Of a stretch of 64,000 bases of DNA, positions 10,201 to 20,814 are shown in pieces. The stretch covers positions 1,426,001-1,490,000 of the forward strand of contig NW_024037051.1 in assembly GCF_015706575.1 (NCBI RefSeq), written 5' to 3'. A program made the position numbers and the translations under genes. The stretch comes from Patiria miniata (Eukaryota; Echinodermata; Asteroidea; Valvatida; Asterinidae). Below the pieces are notes generated by a model. The model was given only the letters and a program-made list of their open reading frames with translations, made no database searches and was not told the origin of the DNA. Positions within the stretch are counted from its first letter, which is position 1. Every line of letters begins with the position of its first letter.

Positions 10201-13200
10201 ACCTACCTTTTTGTGATCCGTGGACAGAACTTTAAAGCGGTGGTTGTGTTTAAAAGCCCATAACTTGAACAGTACACGAGTGATTTGAATGATTCTTGTA
10301 CTAAAAGAAAGCTTATGACTCGGGCTTTTATATCCTAGGTTCTAAAAGTGCTACATTTAGAACTTCACTAAAGCAATGGTCCCGACATTTGGGTTTCGTT
10401 TTTTTTTTACTCACCGTGTATGATGGATATGCAATTTGTAAACCTATACCATAGGATTACATTATATAATAGATATTGAAGTCCATCTGACAAGTGACAG
10501 TCAGTATTAAAGTCCGCGAGCTAGTAGTCAGTGGGCTTACGGTCGAAAATGACCCCCCATATGCAATTTTGGGTACATTCTTTGAAACTCTCAGGATCAC
10601 TAGAGGATACCTCAAGAAGTTCAAAACCACTTGATGCCATTTTTTCTGACCCTTTTGTGGGCGTGGCCATGATTTTAAAAAGTGGGGGGCTTCGCGCGTA
10701 AGGCGAGCCCTCAAATTAGAATCCCTCCCCGGACCGTTCGGGGTTGAGCCCGCCCAGTATGATGAAGGGATTGGGACCTTGCATGGAACCGATCGGCCTG
10801 GATTAACTCCACCAGGCTTCTGCACCATGGCTCTGGCTCATCACAAAGGAACCAATTTGCGACGCGCTAATCCTCCGTAGGCAACAATGACTGTAATGAG
10901 CTTCATAGAAGTTGCCGCTGGTAATCCCCAGTGGGCTGAATAATCCTCCAACAATGGCCAGACTTCAATTTATGTTGCCTATTGTGAAACCCTGAGTCAC
11001 CAGTTTGGACCGATTGGGGCGTCACGCTTCAGTGACCGGGTGGCTTCTGGCTTCGTACCGATTGGGGTGAAAGAAATTAGCATACCGGACCCGGTACCCG
11101 AACGGTCTGTTATCTGATGGCTCGCCTAAAAAAATATTTAAAAAAAATTAATTTTCTTTTTCACATTTGGACAGTTAACTCAAGTGCTACATCACAAGAA
11201 AAAAATATTCCACAATTGTGCCTCTTTTGGGGGTGGGGCAACTTTTTAAATAAGTGGGGGCACACGTTGCTAACAGAAAATCGACCTGTAACAGGCAATC
11301 TTGAGCTTTTTTGTTTTGTTTTTGTATTTGTTACAATCCCTTATAATTTGGTGTGGAAAACAGAGTTTTGAGTTAAGGCCAAAAAAAAAAGTCTCCGGTT
11401 TCTGGTATGCGCGCGCGTCGCCGTAGCCATGCGCGTCGGCAAAATGAAAAAAGTTTTTTTTTCAATGAAAGATGATGTCTCAAAACCACCAAACTCACTG
11501 GTTTGACTGGAATCATGCTGCTGCAAAATTTTAACGTGTTTTTAGATTGGGTTATGGTCGAGAATAAGCTTTATGTGGCCTCTCTGGACTCCCATATATT
11601 TGCACTAAGTTTAGTCGGGCACCATTTGCAGTCATCAGCCGACATTTGAAGCAAAAAAATCAGGTAAAAAAAAAAAAAAGCCGCGTCGCTGCACCACTTT
11701 TTGGGCAAGCTCCATACCAGAAACCGGAGACTTTTTTTTGGCCTTAGAAGACAAACGAAGGACGCTCACAGGGGGAACGGAATGATAGAAACGCGTTAAA
11801 GGGAATGAAACGAACTCCAGTGATTTGCACTGAATGAGACACAATAGCATGAATCTGGCAAAGGGACAGAGGCAATGAGCATACAGGATGGAATAATACT
11901 TTATTTATTCAGATTAATTGGTAAAAACACCTGTCTTCCAAAAATACAACTAGGCTATCCAATTAAAAGTAGTATACCAAATTTGATTAAAAACCGTCCA
12001 ACAGAGTAAAAATACATTAACAACAATAATTCCCTCTATTACAATAATTCCCTGAATAATATGAAAAATCTGTGCAACAATTACATGTAGTCGTGTATAT
12101 TATAATTATTTTGAGTTGCATTATAACAGTGTGTTAATTATCTCAAATTTCTGACCGGGTGGCTTCTGGCTTCGTACCGATTGGGGTGAAAGAAATTAGC
12201 ATACCGGACCCGGTACCCGAACGGTCTGTTATCTGATGGCTCGCCTAAAAAAATATTTAAAAAAAATTAATTTTCTTTTTCACATTTGGACAGTTAACTC
12301 AAGTGCTACATCACAAGAAAAAAATATTCCACAATTGTGCCTCTTTTGGGGGTGGGGCAACTTTTTAAATAAGTGGGGGCACACGTTGCTAACAGAAAAT
12401 CGACCTGTAACAGGCAATCTTGAGCTTTTTTGTTTTGTTTTTGTATTTGTTACAATCCCTTATAATTTGGTGTGGAAAACAGAGTTTTTAGTTAAGGCCA
12501 AAAAAAAAAGTCTCCGGTTTCTGGTATGCGCGCGCGTCGCCGTAGCCATGCGCGTCGGCAAAATGAAAAAAGTTTTTTTTTCAATGAAAGATGATGTCTC
12601 AAAACCACCAAACTCACTGGTTTGACTGGAATCATGCTGCTGCAAAATTTTAACGTGTTTTTAGATTGGGTTATGGTCGAGAATAAGCTTTATGTGGCCT
12701 CTCTGGACTCCCATATATTTGCACTAAGTTTAGTCGGGCACCATTTGCAGTCATCAGCCGACATTTGAAGCAAAAAAATCAGGTAAAAAAAAAAAAAAGC
12801 CGCGTCGCTGCACCACTTTTTGGGCAAGCTCCATACCAGAAACCGGAGACTTTTTTTTGGCCTTAGAAGACAAACGAAGGACGCTCACAGGGGGAACGGA
12901 ATGATAGAAACGCGTTAAAGGGAATGAAACGAACTCCAGTGATTTGCACTGAATGAGACACAATAGCATGAATCTGGCAAAGGGACAGAGGCAATGAGCA
13001 TACAGGATGGAATAATACTTTATTTATTCAGATTAATTGGTAAAAACACCTGTCTTCCAAAAATACAACTAGGCTATCCAATTAAAAGTAGTATACCAAA
13101 TTTGATTAAAAACCGTCCAACAGAGTAAAAATACATTAACAACAATAATTCCCTCTATTACAATAATTCCCTGAATAATATGAAAAATCTGTGCAACAAT

Positions 13201-16200
13201 TACATGTAGTCGTGTATATTATAATTATTTTGAGTTGCATTATAACAGTGTGTTAATTATCTCAAATTTCTGACCGGGTGGCTTCTGGCTTCGTACCGAT
13301 TGGGGTGAAAGAAATTAGCATACCGGACCCGGTACCCGAACGGTCTGTTATCTGATGGCTCGCCTAAAAAAATATTTAAAAAAAATTAATTTTCTTTTTC
13401 ACATTTGGACAGTTAACTCAAGTGCTACATCACAAGAAAAAAATATTCCACAATTGTGCCTCTTTTGGGGGTGGGGCAACTTTTTAAATAAGTGGGGGCA
13501 CACGTTGCTAACAGAAAATCGACCTGTAACAGGCAATCTTGAGCTTTTTTGTTTTGTTTTTGTATTTGTTACAATCCCTTATAATTTGGTGTGGAAAACA
13601 GAGTTTTTAGTTAAGGCCAAAAAAAAAAAGTCTCCGGTTTCTGGTATGCGCGCGCGTCGCCGTAGCCATGCGCGTCGGCAAAATGAAAAAAGTTTTTTTT
13701 TCAATGAAAGATGATGTCTCAAAACCACCAAACTCACTGGTTTGACTGGAATCATGCTGCTGCAAAATTTTAACGTGTTTTTAGATTGGGTTATGGTCGA
13801 GAATAAGCTTTATGTGGCCTCTCTGGACTCCCATATATTTGCACTAAGTTTAGTCGGGCACCATTTGCAGTCATCAGCCGACATTTGAAGCAAAAAAATC
13901 AGGTAAAAAAAAAAAAAGCCGCGTCGCTGCACCACTTTTTGGGCAAGCTCCATACCAGAAACCGGAGACTTTTTTTTGGCCTTAGAAGACAAACGAAGGA
14001 CGCTCACAGGGGGAACGGAATGATAGAAACGCGTTAAAGGGAATGAAACGAACTCCAGTGATTTGCACTGAATGAGACACAATAGCATGAATCTGGCAAA
14101 GGGACAGAGGCAATGAGCATACAGGATGGAATAATACTTTATTTATTCAGATTAATTGGTAAAAACACCTGTCTTCCAAAAATACAACTAGGCTATCCAA
14201 TTAAAAGTAGTATACCAAATTTGATTAAAAACCGTCCAACAGAGTAAAAATACATTAACAACAATAATTCCCTCTATTACAATAATTCCCTGAATAATAT
14301 GAAAAATCTGTGCAACAATTACATGTAGTCGTGTATATTATAATTATTTTGAGTTGCATTATAACAGTGTGTTAATTATCTCAAATTTCTGAAAGATTAA
14401 CGAAATACACAGTCAATTGCAAGACTGAGCAGGGAAATATATACTAGAAAAACTGCATAGTTTTATTTCTACAGAAATTCTATTGATAGAGGATAGTCGT
14501 TGTGTTTTCCAAGCTTTTGATAGCATTTTTGAATACAACCGTTGAATGTCAATGAATCGAAAAATAAAAGTTTTGAATTTATGGGACGGAGCAGCGTTTT
14601 GTGCATTTTCACTTTGACGTAGGCCATGATAACATTTCATGCCAGATTGACTTATTCCTTAAACTTGAGCACCCTTCGTATTTCTTAGACCTCATGGGTA
14701 GATTTTATGAGTATAGCGGCCGTCTTATAGGGCATCATTTGTTATTTTAATTCAGTAACAAAGAGTGCTTAAAAGGTTTATTTCTGGTATGTCACAGCAA
14801 GACAAATGTATTGCCTTGATGACTGCTACCTATAAGGTCCATATACGCCTTTTTTGACATATTGTGGGCAAAAGAGAGCGCCTTTTTTCAGTGGGTGACC
14901 TCTCTTGTATATTCACCCCGCAAATGTATTATATTATGTTATTCATTTTTTAAAAACTATTTCATTAAAAATAAAACATGACAGAAAATAATTCTGGTAT
15001 GCGCGCGCGTCGCCGTTGCCATGTGCGTCGGCAAAATGAAAAAGTTGTTTTTTTTTCAATAAAAGATGATGTCTCAAAACCGCCAAACTCACTGGTTTGA
15101 CTGGAATCATGCTGCTGCACAATTTTAACGTGTTTTTAGATTGGGTTATGGTCGAGAATAAGCTTTATGTGGCCTCTCTGGACTCCCATATATTTGCACT
15201 AAGTTTAGTCGGGCACCATTTGCAGTCATCAGCCGACATTTGAAGCAAAAAAATCAGGTAAAAAAAAAAAAAAAAAGCCGCGTCGCCGCACCACTTTTTG
15301 GGCAAGCTCCATACCAGAAACCGGAGACTTTTTCTTTGGCCTAAGCAGGGTTGTATATCACTGTTATAGAAGGGAATAAAGTCCTTGATTGACTTAACAG
15401 GAGGTTTGAGTTATCAACAGTTTGACATTTTGAGATTTCACTGTAGTTTATTTTGTCCTGACAACAATGTTGACCTCGTTTTATTACACACAAACTGCAA
15501 TAGCCTTTTTAACTTCAAATTTATTTATCTTCACTTCATTTATAAATATGATATTATTAAATGTGGTACTCGGTCATTGGAAATATTGTTTGAAAATGAC
15601 AAAGTTCAATATTAAGAGTAAAACTTATCAAACTTGGGTGATTTAGTGAATCCTTTATAAGTCACTTGTAATTGGACAACATATTTGGCATTTAATATCC
15701 ATGACCTTATTTTGTAATAGAAAAGTGTGAGACTATATTGTCAATAGTTTCAGAATCCAGATTACACATGATGGATTACACAAGATTTGTTTCACTTAAC
15801 AGTTTTAAATTTGGCATATCACCATAAATGATATGATTGGTGATGTACTTCAAGATTGGATATATCAAAAGGATTTGTAGCCACCGAGTAGAGAAACACA
15901 TCTTAGGCTGAAACTTTGATGACTATATTGCCAATAGTTTCTGAAAACCCAATCCACATGAAGGCCCAGGCAGAAATCAAACCCTGCGATGAAAGGCGAG
16001 GAAAGTAACCAATGAGCCAACCTGACTCCCCAAGCGCCAACCTGGCTCCCCACAGATTCAAGAAAAGCATGTGACCAGTTCAAATTATAAACGTATTTTA
16101 ATAACTACAAATCCTTTACCTTAACATTCCAGCATGGTTTTCTAAAGCGAAAAACTCAAAAGTTAGGCAAACCTATTGACAGAGGCTTGGGATATCAAGT

Positions 16201-18496
16201 TTTCCTTCTGATATATCTGATCTTAAAGTATGGCACCAATTATATTAATGATACATATATTCAGTGATATGCCATATTTAAAACTGTGACACACACACAA
16301 AATGTTGTGTAATCCATCCAGATCTGGATTCTGAAACTATTGACAATGTAGTCTCACACTTTTCTATTACTAAATAACGTCATGGATATTAAATACCAAA
16401 TATGTTGTCCAATTACAAGTGACTTATGTAGGATTCACTAAATCACCCAAGTTTGGCAAATTTTACTCTTAATATTGCAATTTGTAATTTTCGAATTTTA
16501 TTTCCAATGATCGAGTACCACATTTCATAATATCATTTTTATAAATGAAGTGAAGATGAATAAATTTGAAGTTAAAAAGGCTATTGCAGTTTGTATGTTA
16601 TAAAACAAGGTCAGCATTGTTGTCAGGACAAAATAAACTACAGTGAAATCTCAAAATGTCAAACTGTTGATAAATTAAACCTCCTGTTAAGTCAAACAAA
16701 GACTAATTATTCCCTTTAGTTGTATAACAGTGATATACAACCCTGCTTGACTCAAAACTCAGCTTAGCTCACATTTTGAGCCCATTCTCTCAAAGTTTGA
16801 CTTATCGAGATTTCACTGTATATCAAAACATAAATGTCTCATAAAATTGATTATTTGTCCATTTGTACATGTATGTGTACAATATGCCAGATATGTTAAA
16901 AACGGCTGCCATTTTAATGGCCAATGGGGGGGGGGGAGTGGGGGGGAGCAGATTGTCACTTGTTGAGGTGTCCAGAGGTGTTTGTGAGAGTTTGAAAGAA
17001 TGTGCAATAATCCATATGGGCTCGCACAAGCCTTCTTTTGGAATACACGTATGCCCCCTTTTTATGAAAAAAGTGTGACACGCCCCCCAAATGGGAGCCA
17101 AAGAATTTATGAGTTGACATGTAAACGTTTTTTTCCTTGCCAAATTATAATGGATTGAAACAAAAACAAAAACAAAAACAAAACACCTCAAGATTGCATT
17201 TTACAGGTCGATTTTCTGTTAGCGACATGTGACCCCCACTTTTTAAAATGTTGCCCCACCCCCAAAAGAGGCAAAATTGTGGATTTGTTTTCTTGTGATG
17301 TAGCACTTTGGTGAACTGTCCAAATGCGAAAAAGAAAAGGAACATTTTGTAAAAAAATTTGCGCGCGATGCCCCCCACTTTTTAAAATCATGGCCACGCC
17401 CACAAAAGGGTCAGAAGAAAATGGCATCAAGTGGTTTGGAACTTCTTGAGGTATCCTCTAGTGATCCTGAGAGTTTCAAAGAATGTACCCGAAATTACAT
17501 ATGGGCCACCACAAGCCCACTGACTATAGATAGGGACACTAGGCTAGGCCCTCTAGAACCAGCTAAAAGTTTGATCGCAATGTTTAATGACGCTCTTTTT
17601 CAGGTCAGGAGAATATCTTAATTTAGTCTACGAGAAAGTAAACACCCAAGTTGTTGACGCTGCCATAAAGAACACCATTCAAGGCTGGCCAGGAATTCAA
17701 CTAGTGGATTGGACATGCGCAGAGAGCCCAGTTTACGATCCTGAAAGTTCAGGTAAGCTTTATTTAAAAACTACTTTGAATCACCAGATTTTGAAAATGC
17801 TGCAACAAACACTGAGGAGCGATATAATGACGTGATAACTTCCCTTTTCTTTTCTGGCCTTTTGTTTCGGCACAGAACTATACTACATTGCATTTCTTGA
17901 GGTCGATCCTGGCAAGAGGGAGCTGAATGACGTCACGGCAGAGCAAAGGTCAAAGGTAAATAAGTCAACTCCAAAGTTAGAGAAGTTTCACAAATAGTTA
18001 CGAGCTTTGAATATTCTGGATTTATAAAATTCAGTCAACTCCTAAGTTAGAGAAGTTTCACAAATTGTTACGAGCTTTGAATATTCTGGATTTATAAAAG
18101 GAGTTTGTTTTCTTTCGTATGAGATTATGACATAGGCCTACTATGCACAGGTTCTTTAAAATAAAAGCCAGTAATGTGTCGGAAAGGCTGTCGGAAATAC
18201 ATGTTTAACATATCAACAGTTTTAGAGGTATCCTTCGGTAACGAGACTATTTTCATCGTTCATTTCAGTTTGATGAACATCTTCAGCAAGACCACGTTTA
18301 CTACAGCGGCTTGCGGGAGTCTAATACCATCTCTCCATCCCGGGTGAAATTTGTGAGGCCAGGTACCTTTCTGGAGCTAAGGGACTTCAGGGTGAACAAA
18401 ACTACAGCTTCTGTCATGATGTACAAGACGCCTCGTAAATTGAGGACGCGAGAGCACGTGATTTGGATGATGGAGAGAGTGATCGAGACCAAGTAG
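7140..18496 (+). CDS. GH3-family acyl-acid amido-synthetase-like protein, copy 1 (7 exons, 635 residues)
   Basis: Exons are 7140-7260, 7760-8785, 9010-9148, 9643-9807, 17604-17752, 17876-17955 and 18269-18496. All junctions are GT-AG, and phases 1,1,2,2,1,0 join into one frame of 636 codons with TAG at 18494-18496. The GH3 fold adenylates a carboxylic acid and, in plant members, joins it to an amino acid. The matching ATP/AMP motifs are present: TSGTTG at residues 172-177, YGSTE at 391-395 and YRNGD at 461-465. Two hydrophobic segments (about residues 12-27 and 38-57) suggest a membrane-anchored N-terminus, as in animal GHDC-type proteins; this is inferred. The ATG sits in AAAATGG. The substrate is unknown. 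Intron 4 is swollen by transposons. The family call is strong, the exon edges are good and the enzyme activity is inferred. Confidence 0.9.
7760..8785 (+). CDS. GH3 copy 1, exon 2
   Basis: This is the largest exon (1,026 bp; residues 41-382 plus one base). It follows CATCAG and ends before GTAAGG. It carries the second hydrophobic segment and the first nucleotide-binding motif, TSGTTGAGKK. It is open throughout; copy 2 differs here by one missing T. Confidence 0.92.
9010..9148 (+). CDS. GH3 copy 1, exon 3
   Basis: Follows TTGGCTAG and ends before GTGTGT. It carries YGSTE, the second adenylation motif. Length is 139 bp, as in copy 2. Confidence 0.88.
9460..9621 (+). repeat. tRNA-derived SINE remnant in intron 3 of copy 1
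   Basis: A block starting CATTCGGATTTATGGCTTCT contains a tRNA-like box A (ATAGCTTTGTAGGTA), then CGCCGATACGGTAAT and a box-B-like stretch, ending TTTGTTCAACT. The same block occurs twice in the matching intron of copy 2. No acceptor stem is present, so it is a retroposon and not a tRNA gene. Confidence 0.55.
9643..9807 (+). CDS. GH3 copy 1, exon 4
   Basis: Follows TTTTGAACAG and ends before GTAAAC. It carries the third nucleotide-binding motif, GLYRYRNGD. Length is 165 bp, as in copy 2. A SINE remnant ends about 20 bp upstream of its acceptor. Confidence 0.9.
9914..10420. mobile_element. Full-length fold-back MITE, TA target site
   Basis: The element at 9916-10418 (503 bp) is palindromic over almost its whole length. 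Its ends are CAGGGTGAGTCAAAAA and the inverse of CACGGTGAGTAAAAAA. The arms meet near 10158-10176 (CAAAACGAAAACAA against TTGTTTTCATTTTG). TA flanks it on both sides (9914-9915, 10419-10420), as with Tc1/mariner-type insertion. Intron 4 of copy 2 lacks it and shows the empty site near 24107. Confidence 0.85.
10699..11129. mobile_element. Harbinger-like MITE inserted in the left arm
   Basis: GGCGAGCC at 10702 and its inverse GGCTCGCC ending 11126 are flanked by TAA at 10699-10701 and 11127-11129. The corresponding point of the right arm (about 17353-17370) lacks this 425-bp block. A 3-bp TAA duplication is typical of PIF/Harbinger insertion. Confidence 0.55.
11374..11746. mobile_element. AGGCC-ended MITE, first of three copies
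   Basis: The element at 11376-11744 (369 bp) has inverted ends of about 33 bp: AGGCC, an A run, then GTCTCCGGTTTCTGGTATG, with the inverse on the right. TA flanks both sides. It is carried passively in the triplication, with further copies at 12495-12863 and 13614-13982. Confidence 0.8.
12493..12865. mobile_element. AGGCC-ended MITE, second copy
   Basis: Same element as at 11376, duplicated with its unit and not separately inserted. Confidence 0.8.
13612..13984. mobile_element. AGGCC-ended MITE, third copy
   Basis: Same element in the third unit. One A run is a base longer and another a base or two shorter. Confidence 0.8.
14390..14991. other. Uncharacterised spacer inside the nested insertion
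   Basis: Unique sequence with no gene or repeat that I recognise. Confidence 0.4.
14992..15342. mobile_element. AGGCC-ended MITE, left end missing
   Basis: This matches the 369-bp MITE from TTCTGGTATGCGCGCG onward and retains the full right end. It lacks the first 20-odd bases. It carries substitutions not found in the triplicated copies, so it is an independent, older copy. Confidence 0.75.
15345..16746. mobile_element. Fold-back element with about 485-bp arms
   Basis: The left arm 15345-15831, beginning GCAGGGTTGTATATCACTG, is matched in inverse by 16264-16746, ending in the complement. Arm similarity is high but broken by small indels. A further inner match lies at 15867-15881 against 16106-16120. 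The loop contains a tRNA-like SINE. Confidence 0.75.
15955..16040 (-). repeat. tRNA-derived SINE remnant
   Basis: On the minus strand it carries a box-A-like TGGCTCATTGGTTA (16019-16006) and, further on, a box-B-like GGGTTTGATTTC (15984-15973). The spacing is tRNA-like but no acceptor stem is visible. It lies in the loop of the fold-back element. Confidence 0.5.
16639..16820. mobile_element. Short pogo/Tigger-like MITE, TA target site
   Basis: The element at 16641-16818 (178 bp) starts CAGTGAAATCTC and ends with the inverse GAGATTTCACTG. TA flanks both sides. The ends match over about 24 bp with a few differences. It overlaps the right arm of the fold-back element, so one grew out of the other or the arm captured it. 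Confidence 0.55.
17604..17752 (+). CDS. GH3 copy 1, exon 5
   Basis: Follows CTTTTTCAG and ends before GTAAGC. It continues the C-terminal GH3 subdomain (SGEYLNLVYEK onward) and is almost identical to copy 2 exon 5. It lies 7.8 kb from exon 4 because of nested transposons. Confidence 0.9.
17876..17955 (+). CDS. GH3 copy 1, exon 6
   Basis: Follows GGCACAG and ends before GTAAAT. It is 80 bp long and encodes ELYYIAFLEVDP onward. The phase changes from 1 to 0 across it, as in copy 2. Confidence 0.88.
17965..18104. repeat. 70-bp tandem duplication in intron 6 of copy 1
   Basis: TCAACTCCAAAGTTAGAG at 17965 recurs at 18035 with minor changes; the repeat runs to about 18098. Copy 2 has only one, shorter match in the same intron. 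Confidence 0.75.
18269..18496 (+). CDS. GH3 copy 1, exon 7 with stop
   Basis: Follows CATTTCAG and encodes the last 75 residues, ending VIETK and TAG. It includes the typical GH3 C-terminal stretch LKTPRK-like (YKTPRKLRT). Confidence 0.9.
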   Translation, partial: FDEHLQQDHVYYSGLRESNTISPSRVKFVRPGTFLELRDFRVNKTTASVMMYKTPRKLRTREHVIWMMERVIETK

Positions 18497-18858
18497 GGAG
18501 ACTATTGTAAAAAGTCAAAAAGCTAGTTATACATCTCGCACACCACTTAGGAAAAAGGGATTTATACTGATTAACATGTGAATGCTTATCATTTTCTTGA
18601 TAAAATGGTCAATTCGGTATTCCAAGTGTGCATGCGTTAATTATAACGGATCATGGGTCATTCGGGATAACATACAGAAGTGATCTTCGAGACATGACAA
18701 GAAAGCTGTATCGGTTTCTTATGGTGCTTTCTGCAGTTTGGTCGTCTTTATCCTGGATGACCTTTGACCGGACCAACCACATGCACAAGAATGAAGTATT
18801 ACATGCCTAGTTTGGCTGATTTAGTGTTGAAATGACGTCACAGCACGCATATGTACAA

Positions 18859-18864
18859 AATAAA
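18859..18864 (+). promoter_or_regulatory. Candidate polyadenylation signal of copy 1
   Basis: AATAAA lies 363 bp after the stop codon and is the first such hexamer I see downstream. A TGACGTCA octamer lies just before it (18833-18840). Confidence 0.4.
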
Positions 18865-19574
18865 GATGCGTCTTTTTACACGGCACGCCTACATTCCGTG
18901 AAAGAAAATCAGTCTAAATAATGACAATCTTACACTTCTTACTACTTTATCATTTTAAGTCTCCTCTTTCGATACGTTTTTTTTAATATCAATACCGATA
19001 CTTGAAATTGTTAACTTGTGGTTATATCTAATTCAAAAGTTTTGAAGAGACAACGAAGCTGATGACCTGCCATATCATAATGAGGAATATCCCCCACCTG
19101 TGACTCTTCAAGCTACGCACATCATGTTAAAGCACAAATCATTGGCTTTTCAATGATACCAAATCTATTTATATAGCTAAATTTATTCCAAAGATATGCC
19201 AGGAAATTCAACAGTGTCTCGCCGAACTTCGCCAACCTCATTTCGTGAAAAAAACCGGCTTTGAAAAAAAGAAAAGAAATACGCATTGCGCCGCCAACGG
19301 CAGTGGAAAACGTTATTTAGTTTCCAACTTTTGTGGGTATTTAACAAAAATGCATAGTGTGAATCTTGGATACCTTGGCTACTTAAAAATAAGAAAAAAA
19401 AAACATATTGATTTTGCCTGATTTTTCCAGTGCATCCAACTTCAGGCGTTGATAACTCAGAACATGGTTTTGGGGGACATTCCTCATTTTGCCACAGTAG
19501 GTTAAAAGGGTTAAGTGGGTACCCAAACCTTAGGCACCTTATTACTGATCTTGTCTCCCCCTCCATCGACTTCG
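18865..19574. other. Uncharacterised intergenic DNA
   Basis: No gene recognised. The open frame on the minus strand over 19183-19566 has no recognisable domain, although its upstream end adjoins an integrase relic. Confidence 0.4.
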
Positions 19575-19895
19575 GTTCATTCTTGAAGGTTTGGACGAAG
19601 CGCCCTGCAAGTCATTTGTCGTTGGGTGATAAGGAGCTGAAGCTATGTGCCACACTCCATGGTGTTTCAGGATCCTTAATTCCTCTGATTTGAACTGCGG
19701 ACCATTGATACTAACAAGTTGCTTAGGGACAATGTGTTGGGCGTGAATGCCCCTTAGGAGATCAGTCGTCCTGCTTGATAGTGAAGTGGTTGTCTGGAAG
19801 AATTGAGGCCGTTTTGAATGTGCATCAACATTTACCAGGATCGTCTGTCCTTAGAATAGTCCAGCGCAGTCGATGTGTATTCTTTGCCAGGGTTT
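19575..19895 (-). pseudogene. Decayed Ty3/gypsy integrase fragment
   Basis: Read on the minus strand in shifting frames, it shows pieces of a retroviral-type integrase core: PWQRIHIDCAG near 19892, INGPQFKSEE near 19725, and a GVWHIASAPYHPTTN-like stretch followed by GRFVQTFKN near 19580. Several stops and frameshifts interrupt it and the rest of the element is absent. It belongs to a different lineage from the intact element at 49579. Confidence 0.65.
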
Positions 19896-20814
19896 CGCGG
19901 GCCATTACCCGTCTTGATATGGAGTAGAGCTTAAAAGGGCACTGCGTCCTGAAATCCCCGAAAATCTCATGCTTTGGATTGTTTACTTATCCTATTTCAA
20001 ACATCTGGTTGAAAGGAAACCAATCTAATGTCTAACCATTTTCATAAATTGTTAAATGTGCCACGCAAAATTGAATAGCTCATGTACCAACATTTCGTTA
20101 TTAAGAGTTAGAATGTCACATCTCTACCAAGACAATTAACCGCAGTGTCAGAATGTTGATATTTTGCAAAAGCCTGTCAGCCGTTGATGATGGATCCAGA
20201 GTGTTCAGTTGCAAAGTGAAAGTTATATATGGATAAAAAATTTGAAAAATTGCCATCTAACATCTAAGTAAGTGCTATTTCATTATTGATTGTATGTGTA
20301 TATATTTATGTGGGGAATCGATTATTTAAAACCGCTGCGTCCCAGAGGACGCCCTTCCTAACGACCACTGTTATTCCTTGCATGGACCGCACAATGAAAA
20401 CCTTGACGAGCTGGAAGCAGGATTGTGCTCGGATTCAAAAACAGTGACCACTGCACTGTAGTATTCTCTTGCATTTAAACTCGAGGCAGTGGAATGTCCT
20501 TAATACCTGGTGGTTGGGGTTTGTTATTTCCTTCATATCGTGGAGAGTATGGAGACTCCCATTCATTAAATCAAATACTGAAGTAGAAGAAAATCTAAGT
20601 GGAGAGAGTGTCATTTACTGGTCAGTCCCAGGAAGAAGAAATTCTTCACACATGGTGACAAGCTACCATAATCACAAACCCAAGGGTTCGCACATCGCAG
20701 TTCCTTTCTTTTATTTTTTAGAAAACAAAAACAACTTTATTGTTGCAAACAACTCGTATTATCGTGTCTTCTGCATTCTCATCTACTTTTCTAATTGTTG
20801 AAGTTGTTTAGGAT
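19896..20814. other. Uncharacterised intergenic DNA, partly shared with 26620-27040
   Basis: No gene recognised. Parts of 20110-20240 and 20700-20814 resemble 26670-26810 and 26890-27040, so this is flank of the tandem GH3 unit. Confidence 0.45.

Larger units (their letters stand above)
11033..14389. repeat. Tandem triplication, 1,119-bp unit
   Basis: Three head-to-tail copies start with TGACCGGG at 11033, 12152 and 13271, exactly 1,119 bp apart. They differ at only a few places (GTTTTGAG or GTTTTTAG; lengths of A runs). The unit spans the right end of the Harbinger-like MITE, an arm segment, a 369-bp MITE and 400 bp of other sequence. TGA is shared by the outer edges and junctions. Repeated open frames starting at 11117, 12236 and 13355 are shadows of the repeat. 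Confidence 0.95.
10525..17526. mobile_element. Nested 7-kb insertion with long inverted arms, TA target site
   Basis: The outer ends are GTCAGTGGGCTT at 10527 and AAGCCCACTGAC at 17524, each next to TA. The left arm (10527-10700, continuing 11127-11372) is matched in inverse by 17110-17524. Examples are the stretch around GGATCACTAGAGGATACCTC and the one around GACAGTTAACTCAAGTGCTA. The interior holds at least five other repeats, listed separately. No transposase is recognisable. Copy 2 intron 4 has the empty site around CACTATAGCTGGCCC (24141), which supports one original insertion later filled by others. Confidence 0.65.

Noticed and set aside
11117..13714. Three near-identical proteins beginning MARLKKYLKK
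   Set aside because: They are copies of one chance frame in the triplicated transposon arm, and length changes with the A runs.
17421..17621. Short open frame just before GH3 copy 1 exon 5
   Set aside because: It lies in the right arm of the nested transposon and reads out of phase into the exon.
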